14,301 bases of DNA from JBGLNJ01 sp964353405. Lineage in GTDB: Bacteria > Chloroflexota > Anaerolineae > Fen-1058. Below are positions 1 through 5,959 of this stretch, one piece after another (position 1 is the stretch's first letter; the number at the start of each line of letters is the position of its first letter). A program made the position numbers and the translations under genes. The stretch is taken from positions 1 through 14,301 of the forward strand of contig CAYGWJ010000075.1 of assembly GCA_964353405.1 (NCBI GenBank). The letters run 5' to 3'. The notes under the pieces were generated by a model, which was given only the letters and a program-made list of their open reading frames with translations, was not told the DNA's origin and did no database searches.

Positions 1-58
1 TCCCGATACGCACGCTCAAACCTGCGACAGAGTCAAGATGATGTGTTCGTCACCTCCT

Positions 59-583
59 TCATTTGGCGAGAGTCTTGGAAAAGTTGCCCCACCACCCATA
101 GATCACAATCGTCAACCACCCCATGAAGAAGCCGAATGCCATCGACAGGGCGAGGTAAATGAGTGGGGTAATATAATCCCCGGCGACGGTAAACTTTTGC
201 GCCGGCCACCAGAAAAAGTACACGCCAAAGTACAGGGCAGCCGCCTGGAAATAGGCGGGCACCACGCCGATCGGCTTGACCTGTTCGGCCAAGAGAACCA
301 TCAACGCCGCCCATAACCCGACCGAGATCATCAGCGACCACGAGCTCAGGAAGGGTGTCGCCATGAGCTGCAGGATGATGAATATGGCGCAGACTTCGCC
401 CACGATGAAGCACAGGGCTCCCCACAGGGCGCTCTTCAGATTCGCGCCCAGCAGGAAGTAGAGCGCCCAGCAGCAGAAAGTCCCAAACACGACAATTTGG
501 GGCACATTATCAGGTATTTTGATCAGGGGAATACACAGCAGGAAGATGATGATCGGATGCGCGAGTGCATTGAGCAGTTTCAT
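59..583 (-). CDS. Small polytopic membrane protein, possibly DUF1097-like
   Basis: A 174-residue, very hydrophobic protein. I see about five or six membrane-spanning stretches: residues ~8-22, ~28-46, ~50-72, ~80-98, ~107-125 and ~140-163. A short tail follows. No catalytic motif is visible. Size, spacing of helices and the small-residue/aromatic pattern recall the DUF1097 (YcdZ-type) inner-membrane family, whose function is unknown; this is a resemblance only. The ATG at 583 is chosen because AAAAGGAGACC lies 6 bases upstream; a TTG 17 codons further out has no better site. The gene is divergent from the GntR regulator at 1182. The stop codon overlaps a GGAGGTGA sequence (50-57, minus strand) that could serve a next gene beyond the window, although no start codon follows at the usual distance. 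It could be a transporter accessory for the catabolic cluster, but nothing in the sequence proves that. Confidence 0.8.
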   Translation of the reverse strand: MKLLNALAHPIIIFLLCIPLIKIPDNVPQIVVFGTFCCWALYFLLGANLKSALWGALCFIVGEVCAIFIILQLMATPFLSSWSLMISVGLWAALMVLLAEQVKPIGVVPAYFQAAALYFGVYFFWWPAQKFTVAGDYITPLIYLALSMAFGFFMGWLTIVIYGWWGNFSKTLAK

Positions 584-659
584 GTTACTGGTCTCCTTTT
601 GAGTGTAGGGATGAACCGATGGGGCACAACACAAAATCCGGAAAGGGTATCTGCGTAAG

Positions 660-701
660 GGCTACATTTTGTCGTTTCACCTCCTTTGTCGTTTCACCTC
701 T
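660..701 (-). repeat. Tandem duplication of a ribosome-binding site followed by ATG-TAG
   Basis: On the minus strand two 17-base units stand in tandem (685-701 and 668-684). They are identical except for the first base, and each contains GAGGTGAAACGACAAA; the second begins GGAGGTG. The second unit is followed directly by ATG (667-665) and then TAG. The arrangement is therefore a strong Shine-Dalgarno sequence, a start codon and an immediate stop, 82 bases upstream of the ATG of the membrane-protein gene. It may be the remnant of a lost gene start or a start-stop element in the leader; the sequence cannot decide. Confidence 0.55.
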
Positions 702-987
702 GCCGGAGCTAATGATTCACTGCAGACTACCGTGTTGGCAGAGCTGACAAAAGGTCTTTCTGTCCAGCTAAGACCCGCTCATGTACCGGAGTCTATTCAC
801 ATTTTGAATGCTCGGCCGGATTACAGTACTTGCGGTTCGATCGGACCTTGCGAATAGCTTGTAAAGCCAACTTGAGGACCCAGGAGTACTAGTATCGCAG
901 CACGCAAAAACCTCTATGTGCAGATAATAAACGAGAGCCGATTCTCGATTTCTAGTTCATGCTACCACACTTTCAATACAAAGTCAA
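702..987. other. Non-coding stretch between divergent genes
   Basis: I find no convincing gene here on either strand. The one open frame of about 62 codons has no ribosome-binding site and no recognisable protein. Two things stand out. An inverted repeat CGAGA-6-TCTCG lies at 932-947. The 9-mer CGATTCTCG within it (939-947) recurs at 1144-1152, just upstream of the GntR gene. The two copies now lie on either side of the MITE-like insertion, and they could be operator half-sites. Confidence 0.4.
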
Positions 988-1093
988 CTGGTGATTACCC
1001 TTACCCACATCTCTGTTTCTCCCCGTCGGCGAGGACGCTGACGGGCCGCCGGGACAGCGGCCTGAGCACTTTGGGTAATCACCAGAAAGTCAA
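980..1093. mobile_element. 98-base MITE-like element with 13-base TIRs and 8-base target duplication
   Basis: The element occupies 988-1085. Its ends are perfect 13-base inverted repeats: CTGGTGATTACCC at 988-1000 and its exact complement GGGTAATCACCAG at 1073-1085. Both sides carry the 8-base direct repeat AAAGTCAA (980-987 and 1086-1093), which is the signature of a transposition event. The interior has no coding capacity but is strongly palindromic: CCCGTCGGC (1022-1030) pairs with GCTGACGGG (1037-1045, one G-U pair), and GGCCGC (1044-1049) pairs with GCGGCC (1057-1062). Internal palindromes, short length, TIRs and target duplication define a miniature inverted-repeat transposable element. 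No transposase is in the window, so the mobilising IS family is unknown; several IS families make 8-base duplications. Confidence 0.85.
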
Positions 1094-1100
1094 GCTTCAC

Positions 1101-1129
1101 TTGAAAATATAAAGGAAAAGTGATAAAAT
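1101..1129 (+). promoter_or_regulatory. Sigma70-type promoter of the GntR regulator gene
   Basis: TTGAAA (1101-1106) is followed after exactly 17 bases by TAAAAT (1124-1129). TG at 1121-1122 gives an extended -10 element. Each hexamer matches the consensus in 5 of 6 positions. Transcription would start near 1136, about 45 bases before the ATG at 1182. The surrounding DNA is A/T-rich, unlike the flanking genes. The MITE target duplication ends at 1093, only 7 bases before the -35 box, so the insertion replaced whatever lay directly upstream of this promoter. Confidence 0.65.
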
Positions 1130-1140
1130 TAGCTTTCAAC

Positions 1141-1152
1141 AATCGATTCTCG
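1141..1152. promoter_or_regulatory. Candidate operator near the GntR gene start
   Basis: The perfect 8-base palindrome AATCGATT (1141-1148) lies just downstream of the predicted transcription start. It overlaps CGATTCTCG, which recurs at 939-947. GntR/FCD repressors commonly bind short palindromes in their own promoter region, so this is a plausible autoregulatory site. The evidence is position and symmetry only. Confidence 0.25.
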
Positions 1153-1181
1153 TTTTGGTTTTCTTTACCCGGGTTAGTGAA

Positions 1182-1856
1182 ATGTCAACTTCGCAACAAC
1201 CGTTAACTGCAGAGATTCTAGATACGCATTTCCCGCGCATGATACTGAGCCAACGTGTCAAGGAATATGTTGTCGAAGCGATCTTGAAAGGCGAGTATCA
1301 GCCGGGCGAGCGAATCATGGAGACTAAGCTGGCGCGCCGCTTTGGCATAAGCACCTCTCCCGTTCGGGAGGCGATCCGCGAATTGGTCGTCATGGGATTC
1401 CTGGAAGCGCAACCCTACAAAGGCGCGTCAGTACGCTCTTTTTCCCCGCAGGACCTATGGGAATACTATACGGTGCGAGCCTCGCTCGAATCGCTGGCGG
1501 CGCGCCAGGCTGCGACGCGCCTGACCGAAACTGACGTGACCCAATTGCAGAATATCCTCGATGAAATGATCCGGGCGGTCGAAAACCAGGATATGGCCCA
1601 GACCATCCGGCTGGACAACAGGTTCCACGAGACCATTTTGCAGGTGGCAGGGAACAAACTGCTGCACCAAGTCTGGAAGACGCTAGAGTTCGGCGTCTGG
1701 ACGATGGTCGTATATCGCATGGGCCAATATGCTCCCATCTTTCTAGCAACCCGGCACAAGGAGGTGCTGGAGGCGCTCAAGACCCGCAATCCTGAAGCGG
1801 CCTCTCTGGCCATGCAGCACCATCTTGAAGACCTGGGCCAACCACCGGAGAGTTAG
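1182..1856 (+). CDS. GntR-family transcriptional regulator, FadR/FCD subfamily
   Basis: A 224-residue DNA-binding regulator. An N-terminal winged helix-turn-helix (residues ~20-88) carries the typical GntR pattern GERIMETKLARRFGIS followed by SPVREAIRELV and a wing. The C-terminal all-helical FCD domain (~95-215) has residues fitting the FCD metal/ligand site: D145 and H149 (in LDNRFHETIL), H192 and H213/H214. FCD proteins usually sense carboxylic acids or sugar acids and repress nearby catabolic genes. I chose the ATG at 1182; an in-frame TTG at 1155 is possible but would add nine residues outside the domain and shorten the leader. The gene faces the end of the catabolic cluster (stop at 2277), and its promoter region is shared with the divergent membrane-protein gene. 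The stop codon lies inside a 15-base-stem palindrome. The family call is secure; the ligand is unknown. Confidence 0.93.
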   Translation: MSTSQQPLTAEILDTHFPRMILSQRVKEYVVEAILKGEYQPGERIMETKLARRFGISTSPVREAIRELVVMGFLEAQPYKGASVRSFSPQDLWEYYTVRASLESLAARQAATRLTETDVTQLQNILDEMIRAVENQDMAQTIRLDNRFHETILQVAGNKLLHQVWKTLEFGVWTMVVYRMGQYAPIFLATRHKEVLEALKTRNPEAASLAMQHHLEDLGQPPES

Positions 1857-1887
1857 ACCTGACAGGTTTCGGAAACCTGTCAGGTCT
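1855..1887. repeat. Perfect 15-base-stem palindrome overlapping the GntR stop codon
   Basis: AGACCTGACAGGTTT (1855-1869) and its exact complement (1873-1887) enclose the 3-base loop CGG. The last two bases of the GntR stop codon are part of the stem. No T-run follows on either strand, so it is not a standard intrinsic terminator, although it could act as a bidirectional barrier or protect the 3' end of the mRNA. I recall near-identical palindromes as abundant dispersed repeats in Chloroflexota genomes; that is memory, not a search. Confidence 0.75.
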
Positions 1888-1898
1888 GGCACACGATC

Positions 1899-2048
1899 TT
1901 GACCGAACAACACGCCATCGAAAGAGCGCAAATCTATTTTCTGGACGAACACTATGGCTGCGCCGAAACCGTCTTGAGCGAGCACCACAACTCACACAGG
2001 CGACACCCACTGCACATCCCCGTGGCTTCCCAGGGACGATTGGTGTAA
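1899..2048 (+). pseudogene. Possible 5' fragment of a C_GCAxxG-type redox protein gene
   Basis: A short open frame of 49 codons starts at a TTG and has no clear ribosome-binding site. It reads ...RAQIYFLDEHYGCAETVLSEH... before turning into sequence with no recognisable pattern after about residue 30. The aromatic-rich helix followed by YGCAETVL resembles the N-terminus of C_GCAxxG_C_C-type cysteine proteins, in which a helix leads into a GxxCA motif. The later cysteines of that family are absent. It lies directly after the 1855-1887 palindrome, so its own start may have been lost. I read it as gene debris; the family guess is tentative and the fragment may be chance. Confidence 0.3.
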
Positions 2049-2099
2049 ATGATGCGTCTTTTCTTCGCCTTCAGACACACTCCGAGAACAGTCTGCTAA

Positions 2100-2231
2100 A
2101 TTGCTGTCAATCAACACCAGCCCGCCGGGCTTGAGACCGGATAGCACATCCACCCTCGCCGGCAATATTCTATCCAGGATGATGACGGTGTCGGGTTGAG
2201 TGACGCGATACCGGACGCGCACCGGTGGTCC
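2100..2231 (-). pseudogene. Internal fragment of a 2-oxoacid:acceptor oxidoreductase gamma subunit gene
   Basis: In one minus-strand frame about 44 residues read as an internal piece of the gamma (catalytic-associated) subunit of pyruvate/2-oxoacid:ferredoxin oxidoreductases. The segments VRVRYRVTQPD, TVIILDRILPARVDVL and GLKPGGLVLIDSN match the family pattern of an arginine/valine strand, a QPD turn, a VVVLD strand and a glycine turn before the strand ending in N/S. The N-terminal nucleotide-binding GxGGQG part and the C-terminal third are missing. Upstream the frame runs into a palindrome (2240-2260); downstream it runs into unrelated sequence. The frame is open for 90 codons (GTG at 2264, stop at 1992) but cannot encode a working subunit, and no alpha or beta subunit genes are nearby. 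Confidence 0.6.
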
Positions 2232-2239
2232 CAGCGCAA

Positions 2240-2260
2240 GGGCAGGCACACGGCCTGCCC
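2240..2260 (-). terminator. GC-rich hairpin 16 bases after the catabolic cluster, possible terminator
   Basis: GGGCAGGC (2240-2247) pairs perfectly with GCCTGCCC (2253-2260) around the 5-base loop ACACG. It begins 16 bases beyond the stop codon of the UlaG-like gene, the position expected for the end of the leftward transcript. No U-tract follows on the minus strand, so termination would be weak or factor-dependent. The same type of GC palindrome also occurs as a dispersed repeat in some bacteria, and this one abuts the oxidoreductase gene fragment. Confidence 0.4.
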
Positions 2261-2276
2261 CCACGCAGCCCGTTAT

Positions 2277-3356
2277 CTACCACTTGTCCGGGCCGTACTC
2301 GACACTCTTGCGCCAATTCATAGTTTCGCGCCAATCGGGATAAACGTATTTTCCGATGTCTTTATCATCCGGGTGCACGTAGCGCGCACCGGGTAACAAG
2401 GTGACGGATCGCATGTCAATTTTCTTTTCCTTTGCCTTGCGGCTGACGATATAGTCCAGGTACTCGGGGTCTTCGTAGCAGTTACCCCAGTTGTCGTGAT
2501 GATCGGGAATGACGACCTTGGCATTGAGCGCCTCAGCCACACGCCACACATCCCACGGCGACATCTTGTCCGTATAGCCCGGCGCATTGTTGCCCATGTC
2601 CATGCAGACCACGTCAATGTTGTATTTCTCGCCCACCATGCGATAGCCATTGTTGTAGAGCGTATCGCCCAGGAAGGCCATGTTCCCGCCCTGTGTGTTG
2701 AAGATGAAACTGACGGCGACTTCTTCAAACGGGCGTGGCGTGTCAAAGCCGGTCTTGGATGCAATCACGTCAAAGTTGGGCGCAAAGTCAATCTTCATAT
2801 CCGCAATCTGGACGCTCTTGCCCACCTCGGCCACGATCAAGCGGTCATCCGGCACGCCCATGTTTTTCTTCATGCGGCGGGCCGCTTCAGGCGGGGCGAT
2901 GAACTTGCAGTTGGTCGTTTGCAGCGCGGCAGCAATGGTGTAGAAATCCATGTGGTCTTGATGGTGGTGTGTGATGCACACCGCGTCCAACCGCTCAAAC
3001 TTCCACGGGTCAACCACGTGAGGGTTGAGCCGCATCCACCACAACTTGTCCGCGCCGCTCGTGCGGCACACGCCGCAGTACGAGTAATCGGTAAAAATGC
3101 TCGGCCCGGCATAGAGGTCTACTGTAAAGACCGCACCCGCTTGCGACTTGAGCGCAAACGACGGCCCGCCGAAAAACCACATCGCGCCGGTGCCAGGCTT
3201 GACGTCAAAGTGCGCGATCTCATAGTTGAGGTAGGTGCCCCATTCCGGGAAAACCTCCTGCAGCCATAGATCGCGCGTCATCTTGCGCGGCAGACCGATG
3301 GTGCCTCCGTCCATGACGCCGTACTCATCGTACTTGACCACCCTTTCGTCGCCCAT
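2277..3356 (-). CDS. UlaG-like metallo-beta-lactamase-fold lactonase/hydrolase
   Basis: A 359-residue cytosolic metallohydrolase similar over its length to E. coli L-ascorbate-6-phosphate lactonase UlaG (354 residues). Shared stretches include FPEWG near residue 36, PGTGAMWFFG (~54), the metal-binding THHHQDHMD (129-137, with H130, H132, D134 and H135 as ligand candidates), GDT (D231), TDKMSPWDV (262-270), and LNAKVVIPDHHDNW (277-290). UlaG opens the lactone ring of ascorbate 6-phosphate. No ascorbate PTS or other ula genes are present, so the substrate here is probably another lactone or ester; the enzyme class is inferred from the fold and metal site. An excellent site, TAAGGAGG, lies 6 bases before the ATG. 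It is the last gene of the leftward cluster, 61 bases after the IlvD-type gene, and a hairpin follows its stop. Confidence 0.85.
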   Translation of the reverse strand: MGDERVVKYDEYGVMDGGTIGLPRKMTRDLWLQEVFPEWGTYLNYEIAHFDVKPGTGAMWFFGGPSFALKSQAGAVFTVDLYAGPSIFTDYSYCGVCRTSGADKLWWMRLNPHVVDPWKFERLDAVCITHHHQDHMDFYTIAAALQTTNCKFIAPPEAARRMKKNMGVPDDRLIVAEVGKSVQIADMKIDFAPNFDVIASKTGFDTPRPFEEVAVSFIFNTQGGNMAFLGDTLYNNGYRMVGEKYNIDVVCMDMGNNAPGYTDKMSPWDVWRVAEALNAKVVIPDHHDNWGNCYEDPEYLDYIVSRKAKEKKIDMRSVTLLPGARYVHPDDKDIGKYVYPDWRETMNWRKSVEYGPDKW

Positions 3357-3417
3357 GATTGGCCTCCTTATTTTGGGTTACAAAGCTCAGACCCCCATTG
3401 GGCCTGTGGATTACGAT

Positions 3418-5079
3418 TCAGATGCGCAGAATAGCCCCGGTGCTGGCCGAAGTGACCAGCCTGGAATACCGATAGAGGTATCCTGTCTGGACTCGGGGCT
3501 CCGGGGGCGTCCAGCGCGATCTACGCCGTGCAAGATTGTCTTCGTCAACCTGAAGCATGAGCGTTCGGTTGGGAATGTCAATCAAAATCGTGTCGCCTTC
3601 TTCGACGAGCGCCAGCAATCCGCCTTCAGCAGCTTCCGGCGAAATGTGACCGATGGCGGCGCCGCGCGTGACGCCACTAAAGCGACCATCAGTGATCAGC
3701 GCGACCTCTTCGCCCAGCCCCACGCCCACGATGGCTGAAGTCGCCGACAGCATCTCGCGCATCCCAGGCCCGCCTTTAGGCCCTTCGTACCGAATCACGA
3801 CAATGTCGCCAGGCTGAATGCGTCCGCCAAGGATGGCGTCAACCGCTTCTTCTTCGCCGTCAAAGACACGGGCGATGCCCTCCCTCTGACGCATTGCCGG
3901 CGCGACGGCAGCCTGCTTGACCACCGCGCCATCGGGCGCAAGGTTGCCTTTGAGAATCGCGATACCACCTTCGGGATGCACGGGGCGGTCAAACGGACGG
4001 ATGATTTCCTCGTCACGAATTTCAGACGCGGCCAGGTTTTGCCCGAGCGTCTGCCCGGCCACTGTCATCACGTCGGGGTTCACAAATCCTTTTTCAGCCA
4101 GGCGCTTCATCACGCCCTGCACGCCGCCCGCTCGATCAAGGTCGTCGAGATGGTGTGGACCAGCCGGACTCATGTTGCATAGGTGCGGGATGCGGTCACT
4201 CACTTTTTGAAACAGGTCTTGCGGAATGGGAATGTGAGCCTCGTTGGCGATGGCGGGGACGTGAAGGATGGTATTGGTCGAACAGCCCAGCGCCATGTCC
4301 ACGGCGATGGCGTTCATGAACGCATCGCGCGTGGCAATGTCGCGCGGGCGGATGGTCTTGCTCAAAAGCTCCATGACCTTGAGGCCCGCCAGCTTGCCCA
4401 GCCGCACGCGAGCGCCGCTGACTGCGGGTAACGTCCCATTGCCGGGCAGGCCCAGGCCGATCGCTTCCGTGAGGCAGTTCATCGAATTGGCGGTGAACAT
4501 GCCCGCGCACGAGCCGCAGCCGGGGCAGCAGCACTCTTCCAATTCTTGCATTTCCTCGTTCGTCATCTTGCCTGCGCTGACCTTGCCCACGCCTTCCCAC
4601 ACCGTGGTCAAGTCGGTCTGCTGACCTCGCCAGTCACCGGCCAGCATCGGCCCGCCGCTCAAGATGATCGCCGGGATGTTCAGGCGCAGTGCAGCCATGA
4701 GCATTCCGGGTGTGATCTTGTCGCAATTGGTCACCATCACCAGCGCGTCAAACGGATGCGCCATCGCCATGACTTCGACCGAGTCGGCGATCAGTTCGCG
4801 GCTCGCCAGGACGTACTTCATGCCTTCATGCCCCATAGCCAGGCCGTCGCAAATCCCAATGCTGGGAAAGATCACGGGGGTTCCCCCGGCCATCGAGACG
4901 CCGCGCACTACGGCGTCCACGATGCTATTGAGATGAATATGGCCGGGGATGATCTGGTTAAAAGAGTTCACGATGCCCACGATGGGCTGCTCGATCTCGC
5001 GCCGGGTGTAGCCCATCGCGTACAAGAGCGCCCGGTGCTGCGCTCGCCGGAGGCCTGCCTTCATCTCGTCGCTTCTCAT
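3418..5079 (-). CDS. ilvD: IlvD/Edd-family dehydratase, probable dihydroxy-acid dehydratase
   Basis: A 553-residue FeS-dependent dehydratase of the usual IlvD length. IlvD turns 2,3-dihydroxyisovalerate or 2,3-dihydroxy-3-methylvalerate into the 2-keto acids of valine/isoleucine synthesis; relatives dehydrate sugar acids. Visible hallmarks are IPGHIHLN (44-51), DGLAMGHEGM (78-87), NCDKITPGM (C119), CCPGCGSCAGMFTANSMN (184-201), the late DGRFSG with its catalytic-type serine, and the terminal YRYSRLVTSASTGA typical of true IlvD. The cysteine found as PCN in [2Fe-2S] members is replaced by glycine (PGH), as in the E. coli/clostridial type, so a more labile cluster is likely. The ATG overlaps the stop of the BKACE gene (ATGA), implying translational coupling. 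No other branched-chain synthesis genes are present. Its place in a catabolic cluster suggests that a sugar-acid or other dihydroxy-acid substrate should be considered. Confidence 0.9.
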   Translation of the reverse strand: MRSDEMKAGLRRAQHRALLYAMGYTRREIEQPIVGIVNSFNQIIPGHIHLNSIVDAVVRGVSMAGGTPVIFPSIGICDGLAMGHEGMKYVLASRELIADSVEVMAMAHPFDALVMVTNCDKITPGMLMAALRLNIPAIILSGGPMLAGDWRGQQTDLTTVWEGVGKVSAGKMTNEEMQELEECCCPGCGSCAGMFTANSMNCLTEAIGLGLPGNGTLPAVSGARVRLGKLAGLKVMELLSKTIRPRDIATRDAFMNAIAVDMALGCSTNTILHVPAIANEAHIPIPQDLFQKVSDRIPHLCNMSPAGPHHLDDLDRAGGVQGVMKRLAEKGFVNPDVMTVAGQTLGQNLAASEIRDEEIIRPFDRPVHPEGGIAILKGNLAPDGAVVKQAAVAPAMRQREGIARVFDGEEEAVDAILGGRIQPGDIVVIRYEGPKGGPGMREMLSATSAIVGVGLGEEVALITDGRFSGVTRGAAIGHISPEAAEGGLLALVEEGDTILIDIPNRTLMLQVDEDNLARRRSRWTPPEPRVQTGYLYRYSRLVTSASTGAILRI

Positions 5080-5957
5080 GCAGCACCCTCCTGGCGGGTC
5101 AAGCCGAGTATCTCACGCGCCTGCGCTGGGGTTGCCACCTCGCAGCCAGCCAGGCGCACAATCTGAACCGCCTTGTCCACCAGCTCGCCGTTGCCTCTGG
5201 CTCTCGTTTTCGTCGGTACGTCGCTGTAGATATTGTCCTCCAGCCCGACGCGGATGTGTCCACCATGAATCACGCTCGCCATCACCACCGGAAAGGAAAG
5301 CGGGCCAACGCCAATGCCCTGCCAGGTGGAGCCGGCGGGAATGGCATGGATAAAGCTGTTGACCATGTCCGAGTTAAAGCGCACACCGCCCATCACGCCA
5401 AAGACGAAGGAGAAATGCAGGGGGGGCACAAGGAAATTATAGTGCTCAAAAAAGAACAGCGCGTTGTGAACGTGGGATGGTTCAAAACACTCGATCTCGG
5501 GCTTGATGTGCTTGTCCTTCATCAGCGCCCCAAATTCGAGTGTGCCTAGCAACGGATTGTGATAGGTCTTGTCGGAAAGGATACTGCCGTCTTTATAATT
5601 GACGGTGCAAAAATTCATCGTGCCGGGGTTGAGTGAGGCCATTTCAGGCGAGTGACATTCGATCGGCCGTTTGCGCTCTGCCAACGTCGAGTCCAGGCTC
5701 ACCCCGGTGCTGAGGTTCAGGATCAAGCCAGTATTTTCTCGGATGCCCTGGACGACCTTTTGCATGATCGCCGGGTCGGTCGTCGGAATGCCGGTAACAG
5801 GATCGCGGAAATGGACATGAACGACAGCAGCGCCTGCGTCTTCCGCCTGCTTGGCCTCGCGGACAAATTCCTCCGGCGTATACGGGACGGCCGGGTTGTG
5901 CTCTTTCATGGTCACGCTGCCCGCCAAAGCGGCCGTGATGATGACTTGACGCGCCAT
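5076..5957 (-). CDS. BKACE (beta-keto acid cleavage enzyme, DUF849/Kce family)
   Basis: A 293-residue TIM-barrel zinc enzyme. The family condenses a beta-keto acid with acetyl-CoA and splits the product into acetoacetate and a new acyl-CoA; Kce of lysine fermentation is the prototype. The opening ITAALAGS strand, VHVHFRD (zinc ligands H47 and H49), the central GVMGG and the RVGLEDN motif (R236, E240 and D241, equivalent to the R/E/D active-site set of Kce) are all present, so an active enzyme is expected. The substrate class cannot be read from sequence alone; known members act on 3-keto-5-aminohexanoate, dehydrocarnitine or beta-ketoadipate-like acids. It starts 2 bases after the stop of the dehydrogenase gene, with AGAGGAAT as ribosome site, and overlaps the IlvD-type gene by 4 bases. 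This layout suggests that the upstream dehydrogenase makes its keto substrate. Confidence 0.93.
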   Translation of the reverse strand: MARQVIITAALAGSVTMKEHNPAVPYTPEEFVREAKQAEDAGAAVVHVHFRDPVTGIPTTDPAIMQKVVQGIRENTGLILNLSTGVSLDSTLAERKRPIECHSPEMASLNPGTMNFCTVNYKDGSILSDKTYHNPLLGTLEFGALMKDKHIKPEIECFEPSHVHNALFFFEHYNFLVPPLHFSFVFGVMGGVRFNSDMVNSFIHAIPAGSTWQGIGVGPLSFPVVMASVIHGGHIRVGLEDNIYSDVPTKTRARGNGELVDKAVQIVRLAGCEVATPAQAREILGLTRQEGAA

Positions 5958-5959
5958 TT

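Noticed and set aside
1..58. GGAGGTGA at 50-57 (minus) as the start of another gene at the left edge
   Set aside because: No ATG, GTG or TTG follows at a normal distance; the TTG at 36 opens only six codons before a stop. Too little sequence to call a gene.
669..857. 62-codon plus-strand open frame in the intergenic region
   Set aside because: No ribosome-binding site, no recognisable protein pattern, and it begins inside the tandem repeat.
1855..1887. Intrinsic terminator for GntR
   Set aside because: The stem is perfect, but there is no T-run on either strand and the stop codon lies inside the stem; listed as a repeat instead.
2496..3269. 257-codon plus-strand open frame
   Set aside because: Antisense to the UlaG-like gene; His/Arg/Val-rich composition is a mirror of that gene.
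2277..3356. Gene symbol ulaG
   Set aside because: Similarity to the ascorbate-6-phosphate lactonase is clear, but no ascorbate utilisation genes are nearby, so the exact substrate is not supported.
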